NCBI GenBank assembly: GCA_040285745.1
Contig: JAUFOR010000004.1
Location: forward strand, 744,001 to 808,000
Direction: 5' to 3'
Length of the DNA stretch: 64,000 bases
DNA from: Barthelona sp. PCE
Taxonomy: Eukaryota > Metamonada: BaSk clade
The notes below the pieces were generated by a model. That model was not told where the DNA came from and did not search any database. It saw only the letters and a list, made by a program, of their open reading frames with translations. Positions 1 to 8,400 of this stretch are shown here, piece by piece. A program made the position numbers and the translations under genes. How positions within the stretch are numbered: the first letter of the stretch is position 1; each line of letters opens with the position of its first letter.

Positions 1-128
1 CAGGTAAGAGATTATGTTTTGGTATCAGTGTCAAACTAACTAATACCTTTGCATAAGTACGTTGTTCATGTCTTATGGGTCATTATGGTAACTTGCATAC
101 AAACACAGGTTGTTTAAACAAATCTTTT

Positions 129-138
129 CCTTTTCATT
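129..138 (+). promoter_or_regulatory. Initiator-like CCTTTTCATT motif before IFT74
   Basis: A pyrimidine run ending in TCATT lies 3 bases upstream of the IFT74 ATG. Very similar motifs precede several other genes in this window. They resemble the Inr of trichomonads (TCA followed by Y and W), which sets transcription starts for very short 5' UTRs. The role here is inferred. Confidence 0.35.
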
Positions 139-141
139 CGC

Positions 142-1773
142 ATGCAAACTTTTTTTAGACCAGGTGCATCCAGCATCAGGCCTGGAACGTCAACTCGTGC
201 AGTCATGCAGGCAGCTGTGGGCTTAAACTCTGATTCAAACATTAGAGTTGCAGAACGCCCGCTTACAAGCTCAAGACACGGAATTGCCGGTCTCAAAACC
301 CAGTCCACAGGACGCAGGGTTCACGACCGTGGCTTTTTCTTGAGTGTTTTAAGGGAGCAATTCACCAATTTGCGAAAAGAAATCAGTAGGATTCGATCTG
401 AAATCAACAAGTATGAGACAGAAAACGCAGAAGTGGCATCGCTCACGAAAAGGAAGGATGAATTAGATAAGATATTAAAGAACCTGAACACACAGCTCAA
501 TATTCAAAAGCGCGCAAAAACTTTATTTTTGAGCGATTCTTCAGTTGAAGACATCAAGGTAGAAACATCAGGACTTGAGACCGAGGTTAACCAAACCAGG
601 AGTCTGATAGATGACATTTTTAGGGAGCGAAAGAAGTTGGAGAAATCTTTTAAGAACCGTTTATCTCGTCTTAACACCACTGAGAACAGCATTAAGAGCG
701 AATTGAGCCACAACGACTGTGAGTCGATGGAAGAGAAGCAGAAGTATCGAAACGAAACATATGATACTCTTGTTGAACTTAACGATCGATACAATGAAGT
801 TGATGGTAGGGTAGAGAAGCTTATTGCATCAGGCGACTCCAACGTTCTGCAGACAATTGAATACATGCGTCAACGCAAACAGTTGCAGGAGCAATTGAAG
901 GAAGTTAGTAAGGATCCAGAAACAGTGACGCGTGCCCTAATTTCCAGCATTAAGCAGAAAAAGGAAGAGGCTCTGTCCAAGAAGAAAGAGCTAAGTGAGC
1001 AGAAGAAGCGTCTTAAGGGTGTTATCAAACAGTTGCAAGAAAATGAAAGCATTGATGACAGTCAAAAAGAAGCAAGGATGCAGAAGTTTAATATTTTCAA
1101 GGAGAAGGTTGAGGGAATGAAGACATTCTTGGATGTCACCCCTCTAGAATTGAAAAAGAAGCAAAACGATTTAATATACACGAATTCTCGCATTCGAATT
1201 TTGATGGAAGTGTTGAGTAATTACAAAAGCGAAGAGGAGAACGTGGATGTGGTTATTGGAAGGAAGAACACCCAAGTTGAGACGTCCAACACTACTAACG
1301 AATCATTAGAGGCACAGCTTGAGGCAAAGAAGAAGCAGTTGGCTGATGTGGACAATATTGAGGAGAAGTACATTGCACGCATAGAGGAAGTACAGACTTC
1401 AATTGAGGAGATCAACCAGAAAATGGGTAATATGTCCATCCAGCAATACAAAGAGAAGATGAATGAACGGAAGAAGCGTTTAGGTTCGTTGGTTGACGAG
1501 GCACGTGTGAGGCGTGGCCATCTAAGTGCGCTTGTTCGCGAGACATCGGAGAAGTACGAGCATTTGAAATCAACAGTGAATAATTCTGAGCGTGGTCTCG
1601 TTATAGATCAGCTTTTCTCAAAGATAAGATATTTGGCTGAAATTAAGTTCTCTCTCCACGAGTTCGTTAGATTAAACAGCTCATCAGTTGAAACCCAGGA
1701 ATTGGAAGAAGAAACTGATCGTTTACTGGTGTTGCTCAATGATATTCATACAAAGGGCGGAATTGGTTTGTAA
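142..1773 (+). CDS. IFT74: Intraflagellar transport protein 74 (IFT-B core subunit)
   Basis: Predicted 543-residue IFT74, which pairs with IFT81 in the IFT-B train that carries tubulin and other cargo into cilia. What is seen: a basic Pro/Gly/Arg-rich N-terminus (residues 1-55), then GLKT (50-53) and HDRGFFLSVL (61-70). These match the conserved family pattern of a basic head followed by 'D+SYYLGLLR'. The rest to the C-terminus is almost continuous coiled coil. Vertebrate IFT74 is about 600 residues, so this is near full length. The ATG at 142 is the first in frame and lies a few bases after a TTTTCATT motif. The gene runs convergently with the next coiled-coil gene, with only 12 bases between the two stop codons. 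Family assignment is firm from the head region; the coiled coil alone would not be diagnostic. Confidence 0.85.
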   Translation: MQTFFRPGASSIRPGTSTRAVMQAAVGLNSDSNIRVAERPLTSSRHGIAGLKTQSTGRRVHDRGFFLSVLREQFTNLRKEISRIRSEINKYETENAEVASLTKRKDELDKILKNLNTQLNIQKRAKTLFLSDSSVEDIKVETSGLETEVNQTRSLIDDIFRERKKLEKSFKNRLSRLNTTENSIKSELSHNDCESMEEKQKYRNETYDTLVELNDRYNEVDGRVEKLIASGDSNVLQTIEYMRQRKQLQEQLKEVSKDPETVTRALISSIKQKKEEALSKKKELSEQKKRLKGVIKQLQENESIDDSQKEARMQKFNIFKEKVEGMKTFLDVTPLELKKKQNDLIYTNSRIRILMEVLSNYKSEEENVDVVIGRKNTQVETSNTTNESLEAQLEAKKKQLADVDNIEEKYIARIEEVQTSIEEINQKMGNMSIQQYKEKMNERKKRLGSLVDEARVRRGHLSALVRETSEKYEHLKSTVNNSERGLVIDQLFSKIRYLAEIKFSLHEFVRLNSSSVETQELEEETDRLLVLLNDIHTKGGIGL

Positions 1774-1785
1774 AGTTCACATTGT

Positions 1786-2733
1786 TTACATTTTGCTGCG
1801 GTTGCGGGCGGTGATTGATTGGATTCGATCAGATAAATTGGATAAATGATCATCAAGCTTTGTGGATGGCATGTGGCTCTTTTTCAGAGTCGACCGATTG
1901 GTGAGAGGTGTGTGCGACTGTGTGATGGGTCTTGGCGGTGATGCGAGACCAGGGAAAACGGATTTAGATAACGGAGAGTACATAACGTTTGGATCCATTC
2001 TCATCATCTCATCATCCTCAAAAGCCTCATCTGCCTCAATTTCCATAGTAACGTCCTTCTGGATGAGTGTTTGTAGAGTTGTTTTCATGTTTGCGATTTG
2101 TTCATTGGTTAAATCAAGAGATTCGTTGTACATCTTTTCATTATACTCAATCTCTTCCAATTCTTCACGTAGATTCTCCTGCTGCGTCCTCTGGGCGTCA
2201 GTCTTTTCTGTGAGTTCAATAATTTCATTCTGGACCTCACTCTGTTCCTTTTCTAAAGATTGGGTTTCGCTAAACAAATCTTTTTCATAATCTTCCATCA
2301 TGAGAAGAGTTTCCTTAAGGCGGGATTCCAACTCCTTAATGGCAACCTCATGGTCTCTAATATCTTCTTCAGTCTTTTTATGGTCTTGTGCAAGTTTGTA
2401 AAATCTATCAACTTCATCCTTCTTCAAATTACGATATTTGGACTCAACTGCATCGAGATCACTTGTAAGGTTGCTCTTTTCAAGCTCCAAGGCATTCTTT
2501 TGATCTTCATGAGTTTGCAACTGAACAATTTCAAATTCTAGCTCATATAACTCTTTTAAAGTTGTCTCTATCTCATCTTGCAAGTGCTGTTTGCCCTCTG
2601 TCTGTTGTTTGATTTGGTCGAGAACAAAATCAAGTTCACCAGAAATTTTACCCAATGCTGAAAGGCTTTTAACCGGTGATACAGGGTTCTCACCAATCAA
2701 CTTTGTAGCCTTCTCTGATTCTGAACTGTCCAT
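1786..2733 (-). CDS. Coiled-coil protein of unknown function, 315 aa
   Basis: I do not recognise this protein. Residues about 25-235 are a continuous acidic/basic heptad coiled coil. The tail is disordered and rich in Ser, Pro and Thr, with several SP/TP sites (VMYSPLSKSVFPGLASPPRP and on), and ends in a basic stretch. The acidic, Met-rich patch EADEAFEDDEMMRMDPN separates coil from tail. It lies between IFT74 (convergent, 12 bases) and eIF4E (same strand, 117 bases upstream). A cytoskeletal or ciliary scaffold role is possible but rests only on its structure and neighbours. The start is the first in-frame ATG; no upstream exon is evident. Confidence 0.75.
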   Translation of the reverse strand: MDSSESEKATKLIGENPVSPVKSLSALGKISGELDFVLDQIKQQTEGKQHLQDEIETTLKELYELEFEIVQLQTHEDQKNALELEKSNLTSDLDAVESKYRNLKKDEVDRFYKLAQDHKKTEEDIRDHEVAIKELESRLKETLLMMEDYEKDLFSETQSLEKEQSEVQNEIIELTEKTDAQRTQQENLREELEEIEYNEKMYNESLDLTNEQIANMKTTLQTLIQKDVTMEIEADEAFEDDEMMRMDPNVMYSPLSKSVFPGLASPPRPITQSHTPLTNRSTLKKSHMPSTKLDDHLSNLSDRIQSITARNRSKM

Positions 2734-2850
2734 AATACTTTAAATTGTTCGAAATGGGAGATATTTGGAGTTACAATTAAAATTGCAATAATAGAAGTTT
2801 CTAGTTTACTGTGTTGGTAGAATATTGATGTTTTACTCCTGTACAATCTG

Positions 2851-3716
2851 TTAATTATTTTCTTCTTGTGATACATCATTAAAAGAATCTTCCATCTCTT
2901 GTTGACTTGCTTCTATCAATTCCTCAATTGTTGTGTCAGGGAAATATCCATTAAACTTAGTTTCTAACTCATTACCAGAGAAACAAGGTAATTCCTTAAA
3001 TTTAAGTTCACCAGCAATAGCGACAGCCATTGTCTTGAACGTAAATTGAGTTTCTTGAGGAAGGGGAAGGTTCTTTATCAGATCACAACAGAAAAGAGTT
3101 CGCTTCTTCCAATCTTCTGCTACGTCGAACCAAACAAAGATTCTATACATGTCACCGCGTCTACTCAAACCAATACCATTGATGTGGTCGCCTCCCAACA
3201 GCCTGTCATACCGACCGCTGATGAAATTAATGACAAACTTCTCACTCACATAGTTCATGATACATCCTGGAATGGTCAAGATGATGTTTTCTCCGTTAAT
3301 GTTACTATCATGTTCCCACATGGGACAAGAGTAGTCCTTGAATAGGTGATAGTTGACGCTCTGTCTATATTCAGTGATTGGCTTCATGTGCTGATATATT
3401 TGCCAAAATTTTTCAACCTAAATGTTAGTGTGTGTGTTTGGGTGGATACAGACCAAACAATGGGGCCTTCGATGAACGAGAGCCGCACATAAAGTGTACC
3501 TACACAATTCAATAAAGCGCAATAAGCTTAATCGAAAAAAATGGTCTGGATTGATCATACAGTGGAAAACTCGAAGAGGGGGAGGATACCTGCCGCATAA
3601 GTATCGTTAGTCACTGTGGTTTGCTTCGAACGTGAAGCATACGACCAAACGAAAGTGTGTAGCAGTGGGTGTTCGTTTTCATTAATCTGTGGTGTGTTGG
3701 GAGTGTCTTGTGTCAT
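2851..3716 (-). CDS. EIF4E2: Class II eIF4E / 4EHP-like cap-binding protein (three exons)
   Basis: Predicted 247-residue mRNA cap-binding protein encoded in three exons on the minus strand: 3716-3590, 3499-3450 and 3417-2851. Exon 1 carries HPLLHTFVWSY, the canonical eIF4E opening. Exon 2 ends ...VWS and exon 3 opens VEKFWQIYQHM, rebuilding the family's SVE-FW block. This is followed by YHLFKDYSCPMWEHD, which contains the second cap-binding Trp (W102 equivalent). The position of human Trp56 appears to be Tyr (Y40 in NDTYAA), and the Trp43 position is not Trp. Both are hallmarks of class II (4EHP/EIF4E2) proteins, which often repress rather than initiate translation. Phases agree across both junctions (1 and 0). 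The family call is firm; the class II call is an inference from two residues. Confidence 0.85.
3418..3449 (-). other. Intron 2 of eIF4E gene (32 nt)
   Basis: A 32-base intron, GTATCCACCC to ACTAACATTTAG on the minus strand, removed in phase 0. Its length is not a multiple of three, so retention shifts the frame. Splicing joins VWS to VEKFW exactly as the family requires. The presumed branch-point ACTAAC runs directly into the acceptor ATTTAG. Confidence 0.75.
3500..3589 (-). other. Intron 1 of eIF4E gene (90 nt)
   Basis: Read on the minus strand, it begins GTATCC and ends TTGTGTAG. Splicing is in phase 1 and joins HPLLHTFVWSY...NDTYAA to TLYVRLSF. This is the only intron here whose acceptor lacks the CTNAC element. 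Confidence 0.7.
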
Positions 3717-4143
3717 GTGGGGCCCCAAATAACTTGGAATTGGATGTGAAAGGGGAAAAATAGTGTAATTGGGCTAAAAAACTAGCAGAAACTTTCATTT
3801 CTTACGTTTAGGTTAATAAACTGCAACTGAGCACATGATGTAGAAGATGTGCAATTTCAATATCTTCAAAGAGCGAAGCAGTAGCGAATGTTGATCTGTT
3901 TTTCAATAACTTCTATCGATGTTTTATTTGTAATAAAAGGGTGATATATTACTTTATATCCACAATTTGGGAAATAAAAGTAGCATAAATTCAGATGAAA
4001 TAAAAGACTGTTTTTAAAACATTGTAGGAAGATTTATTATGGTAATGTACGTGCTTAGCCATTGAATGCAGGAACATTTAACCCAGAAAAGCAACTCAAT
4101 ATTCTTTTTACTCGCTTTCATCAATTCTTCTTGTTTATATAGA
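3717..4143. other. Divergent intergenic region, eIF4E / SRP receptor beta
   Basis: A 427-base AT-rich spacer between two divergently read start codons, presumably holding both promoters. No RNA gene or ORF of note is seen. On the plus strand a perfect acceptor-like motif (TCTTACGTTTAG, 3800-3811) has no convincing partner exon. If used, it could remove a 5' UTR intron of the SRP receptor gene. Confidence 0.5.
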
Positions 4144-4857
4144 ATGCTAAAAGTATTTGAGATTATTGCATCCTTTCACCTTGAGCATCGGATGATGTTT
4201 GTGTCCGTGGCAATTGGGCTTTGTGTTGTTTCTGTTTTGTTGAGTTTGTTTAGACAAAAAGGACCTAAGGGTCGTGAAAACATCAGTGTGATATGCGGTC
4301 CCAACGGGGGTGGTAAGACACTTCTTTTTTACCACATTATGGAGTATCTATCTGGTAAGAGCTTTTTGCCTGAAGATACTATCACTTTACCGAGTTTAGA
4401 GACAAATAAGTCATCTTACGAGGGTAGAGAGATCATCGACGTGCCCGGAACAAGCCGTTTTCAGCATGAATTATTGTCATTATGGAGCAAGTGTAACAAA
4501 TGTGTTTTTGTTGTTGATTTAACTCAATTATATGACGATGATTACGTATATGACGTCGCGGACACATTCGTGAGGTTCCTTGATAGCGAGTATCTCTTAA
4601 GGAACGAATCATTTGCTTTGTTTTTAAACAAAACTGATGAGATCGTCATTGCTACAGAGGAAGAAGCTTTAGAAATCATTGAAACGGGCATCAACAAGGT
4701 CATTGATTCGAAGAATTTACAGCCTAATAACGTAAAGAATCGAACACATTTTTCTTTTGATGATTACAATTTTACAACGTTTTACGACAGTTTGTATGAA
4801 CCTAGTGATAATATTGAAACTTTATATTCATCCGCAGCTAATAAACCCACTCAGTAG
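4144..4857 (+). CDS. SRPRB: Signal recognition particle receptor subunit beta
   Basis: Predicted 237-residue membrane-anchored small GTPase that docks the SRP receptor alpha subunit on the ER for co-translational translocation. What is seen: an N-terminal membrane span (about 17-36), a P-loop GPNGGGKT (52-59), switch II DVPG (99-102, where Ras-type proteins have DxxG) and an NKTD base-recognition motif (162-165). The arrangement and length fit SRPRB. The start was set at 4144 because it gives the usual short lumenal segment before the membrane span. In-frame ATGs at 4066 and 4192 are alternatives. Its stop codon overlaps the stop of the opposite-strand gene downstream by 7 bases. Confidence 0.85.
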   Translation: MLKVFEIIASFHLEHRMMFVSVAIGLCVVSVLLSLFRQKGPKGRENISVICGPNGGGKTLLFYHIMEYLSGKSFLPEDTITLPSLETNKSSYEGREIIDVPGTSRFQHELLSLWSKCNKCVFVVDLTQLYDDDYVYDVADTFVRFLDSEYLLRNESFALFLNKTDEIVIATEEEALEIIETGINKVIDSKNLQPNNVKNRTHFSFDDYNFTTFYDSLYEPSDNIETLYSSAANKPTQ

Positions 4858-5276
4858 TCGTCGTCAGAATCTATCATGAGATCTCCATCAAAATTATACA
4901 TTGTCTTAAGTCGAACTTCGAAATTCTCGATATCTGTCATTGTTTCGACCATTGTTTGGAGGTTTTTATACTCATCCCTCTCCCTCTCCTTCTCTAAAGC
5001 ATCTAATTCAGCTGTATTAAAGTCTGTTTGTTGTAAAGAAGAATGTGTAAGTTGTAGACGTTGACTTTGTGTTTTTGCGAATTTTTGAAGAGTTTCATTT
5101 CGCTTGTGACTCAACCAGTTATCACGCATTTGCTCTAGTTCAGCATTACGAACTTTCTCTTCTTGCTCCCTTTTAATTGCTATTTTTTCGTTATCATAAT
5201 TAATCCATCCGTTCGAAGCATCAAACTTCCCCGTATTGCTAACATGTTTAGCATAGAATGTCTTTGGTTTTGACAT
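4851..5276 (-). CDS. Small charged helical protein, unknown, 141 aa
   Basis: I do not recognise it. It begins MSKPKTFYAKHVSNTGKFDA and continues as a highly charged, largely helical or coiled-coil segment (residues 30-125). It ends in a short acidic tail, DLMIDSDDDY. No membrane span or zinc motif is seen. The TGA stop lies inside the 3' end of the SRP receptor beta gene (7-base convergent overlap). Its 5' end is divergent from the giant coiled-coil gene, 140 bases away. The frame is well formed and ends cleanly, so a real gene is likely. Confidence 0.7.
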   Translation of the reverse strand: MSKPKTFYAKHVSNTGKFDASNGWINYDNEKIAIKREQEEKVRNAELEQMRDNWLSHKRNETLQKFAKTQSQRLQLTHSSLQQTDFNTAELDALEKERERDEYKNLQTMVETMTDIENFEVRLKTMYNFDGDLMIDSDDDY

Positions 5277-5399
5277 GCCTGTGTGTTTGAAAAGGTGATA
5301 TTACGAAAAACACATTTTTTTGGTTGCAAGGGCTTGTAGTTGCCACAGAGTAGTTGTTTACCGCATCCAAAACATTTTTACTCGTTACTACAATTCACA

Positions 5400-5410
5400 C
5401 CTTTTTCATT
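5400..5410 (+). promoter_or_regulatory. Initiator-like CCTTTTTCATT motif
   Basis: Same pyrimidine-TCATT signature as before IFT74, ending 6 bases before the ATG at 5417. It supports that ATG over the longer frame, which would need a TTG start at 5354. Confidence 0.35.
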
Positions 5411-5416
5411 CATCGT

Positions 5417-8400
5417 ATGACAAGCGAAGAACCACCACTGTCTCACGAGCCGGAGGTGAAGTCGGAAGAGACACCGATAAACGATGAAGAAGTATACATT
5501 AGCGGAATGGCGAGCGATTTGAAATTGAAGATTAATGACGTTGTTAGTTTACGTAAATCTAAGAATCAGAGCCTCAAGAGGCGCGTGAAGCTTCTCAACC
5601 AAACATGCGACGGCTTACGCGAGCAACTTTCGAGCCTTACTGAGCAGAAATTATCATTAAACAATCAGCTGCACGATAAGGAGGTCGAGGTCACCGGATT
5701 GCTTCAGAAGATTGAGGATTTCCGAGCGGAAATTCAAGAAGGCGTTAGCTTGCGACTTGCAAAAGATCGAGAGATAAGTGAGCAGTCGATATCAATCGAT
5801 ACGCTTCAAGCTGAGCTGGAAACTGCCCGTAGTCAGCTTGACTTGCTCCAGAAGGAGATATCTTTACTGAAAGGATTGCGTACGAAGAATCAAGAACTAG
5901 AGATTGAGTCGAAGAAGTTTATTCATGAAATTGAAGTTCTTAGGACTGATTTACAGCTTGAAAAAGACCAAGTTGAGAGTCTGAGTCAGCGCTTGGTCGT
6001 TGAGAAGCAGAAGAGCAGCGGATCTGAGGAAATCATCGAAACTGAAATTAGGAAAAGATCCCATTTTTTTGATGAGCAGATTGACAAGCTCACTGTGAAG
6101 CTTGATGCCCTTGAGACAGAGAACGATGATCTCAGAGAGCGTATCTATAGCATCAACACCGAGAACGTTGATTTGAAACACCATGTTGACGATAAAATAT
6201 CCAACATTCGTGTTCTTGAAGGTGAGCTCTCGCTTACACGCTCAAAGATCCCAACACCTCGCCCTCCGTCAATCAGCACCATGGTTATGACCGAGCTGAT
6301 GCATGAGGATATTCTTGAGATGGAGACCGAACAGACTCAGTTGAAGACTGTACAGTACGAGCTTGATGTTGCTTTGCAGCGTATTAGAGAGCTTGAGATC
6401 ATTGAGAAGGAGCACACTTCACTTCGTTCAGACTACAACGCTCTTCGGGGTGATTATGAGTCAGTATTGGCCAAGGTTGATGTTCTACAAGTATCAGAGA
6501 AGCGCCTTAATAATGAAAACCACAATATATTAAAGGAAAAGGAGAAGCTCTTTGAGGAGACAGTACATCTACAGGAGGAGCTTGACCTTGTGGCTGATAT
6601 TAAAATTGAGAACAAAGAATTACGAGATGCTGTTGACAGGCTCAAAACCCAGCTGTTCCAAGCCAATGATGAGAGTATGCAGATGGAGAATTTCATGAAT
6701 GAGGGCAAACGCGCTCTGAAGCAACGTGTTATCGATGTTGAATCTCGGGATGAGTCAATTGTTCAGTTGGAGAAAGAAAACAAGGGTCTGCGTCAGAAGA
6801 TGCTTTTTGAAGCCGAAGAGTTTGAAATTCGTGAGGATAAGCTTAAGAAGCGCATTATTAAGCGTGATGATGAGATTTCTGTGTTGAACGATGAGCTCAT
6901 GCACTTTAACAAGAAGTATGACGACACTAATGAGAAGTTGAAGCAAATGGTGGAGGACATAGGTAGCTTGAAGCCATACAAGCGTAAGTATGATATTCAG
7001 AATGATCGTATGGTTGAAGTTCGCGCTGAAAACAGTGAGCTAAAGAAGACAAACCGCGAAGTGATGGCCAAGTTACATGATTATGAGCGAACAAAGCAGC
7101 ACGTCAAGGTTGCTGATGATCGTGTCTCTGAAATGAGGCAGCATGTCAGCGTTCTCGAACGCACAGTCAAAAAACAGTCGAAAGAAATTGACGAGTTGGC
7201 AACGGAGAAAGATATTGCTAGACGCGAAATTGACACTCTACGTTCTTTGTTGGAGTCTACTTCAGTTCCCGTTGCTGCTACAAGCAGTGATGATTTTGAG
7301 GTGCCCAAGGGCATATTTACACAACAGCACGATGTTCTCACACCTATTTTACAGAATTTGTCCACCGGTATCATTCAGTCGCAGGTTTCCATGACTCAGA
7401 CCATCGATCTAGTCAGAGATCAGGTCGTGAACGTGCGTGAGAGCGTTGCAAAGCGCTCAACCCGTGATTTTGTAGTGCAACTGAAGACTGTCCTGTTCAA
7501 ATTTAGAGAACTAAGCAAAGCCCACGCGCGTCTGAAGTCGCAGCACAGTGATATGGCAAAGAGGTTTGAGCTTCTGAAGAGTACCACGCTCAAGATGGAA
7601 CTGTTGCCCTCAACATCGGAAGAGGATATTTTGGCATTTAACCAGAGTACGTTACAATGGAAGGAGGACTCCATGGAGCTCGCTGATATGCGCGGTAAAA
7701 CCATTAAGAGATCGGAGTATGACCTCACCACGTCGAGTCTGACAGCCCAGCTTGAATCGACGCGTCAACAACTAGAACAGGAGCGTAAGTTCATGAAGGA
7801 GTCTCTCACAGACCTCAAGGAGTTCTACGAAGGTCGTATCAACAAGATGACTGATGAGCACGCTTCACAACTGGAGCACCAGATGTCGGTGAAGGCTGAG
7901 ACATTGATGATTGAGACCGAGTCTTTGAGGGAGACTGTTGCTGAACAAAACAAGCAGATACAGTTCCGAAACCAATTCATCCTCAAATTTAAGAACCTGA
8001 TGCCGTATATTAGTTCACTTGAAGGGCAACTTCAGCAGACAAATATGCTTGTTGCTCGTCTTCTGGGACTTGTCAGGAGTGTATGCGAGGATGGCACTCG
8101 TGAGCGTGTCGACAACGCACGTATCCGTCACATTCGCAAGAAGGCTCATGAGCTCATGAGTGCTGCTGAAGAGATTCGTGAAATGAAGGTTCCAACCGTC
8201 ATTAAGTCTTCAACAGAGAAGCTTATGAGAGAGAACAGAGAGCTTGAGCTGCACTATGCCAACCTCAAAACGTTTGTTTTCCAAGTATTCAACATCCTGG
8301 AGGTTGAGCCTGATCTTGATGGTTCACGCTTGAATGATGTGTTGATGGTTTTAACAAAGCTGAAGCACGCTTCCATGAAGGATTCTATTGCTCTTTCTCG

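Noticed and set aside
4-108. Possible intron upstream of IFT74 (GTAAGAG to AAACACAG)
   Set aside because: The sequence after the acceptor has an in-frame TAA before the IFT74 ATG, so it could only be a UTR intron, and the ends do not match the better-supported introns.
3541-3600. Short plus-strand ORF followed by a GTATCG donor
   Set aside because: It ends in a stop exactly at the donor and lies antisense to eIF4E exon 1 and intron 1; probably chance.
5354-5416. N-terminal extension of the giant coiled-coil protein
   Set aside because: It would need a TTG start; the ATG at 5417 follows an initiator-like motif.
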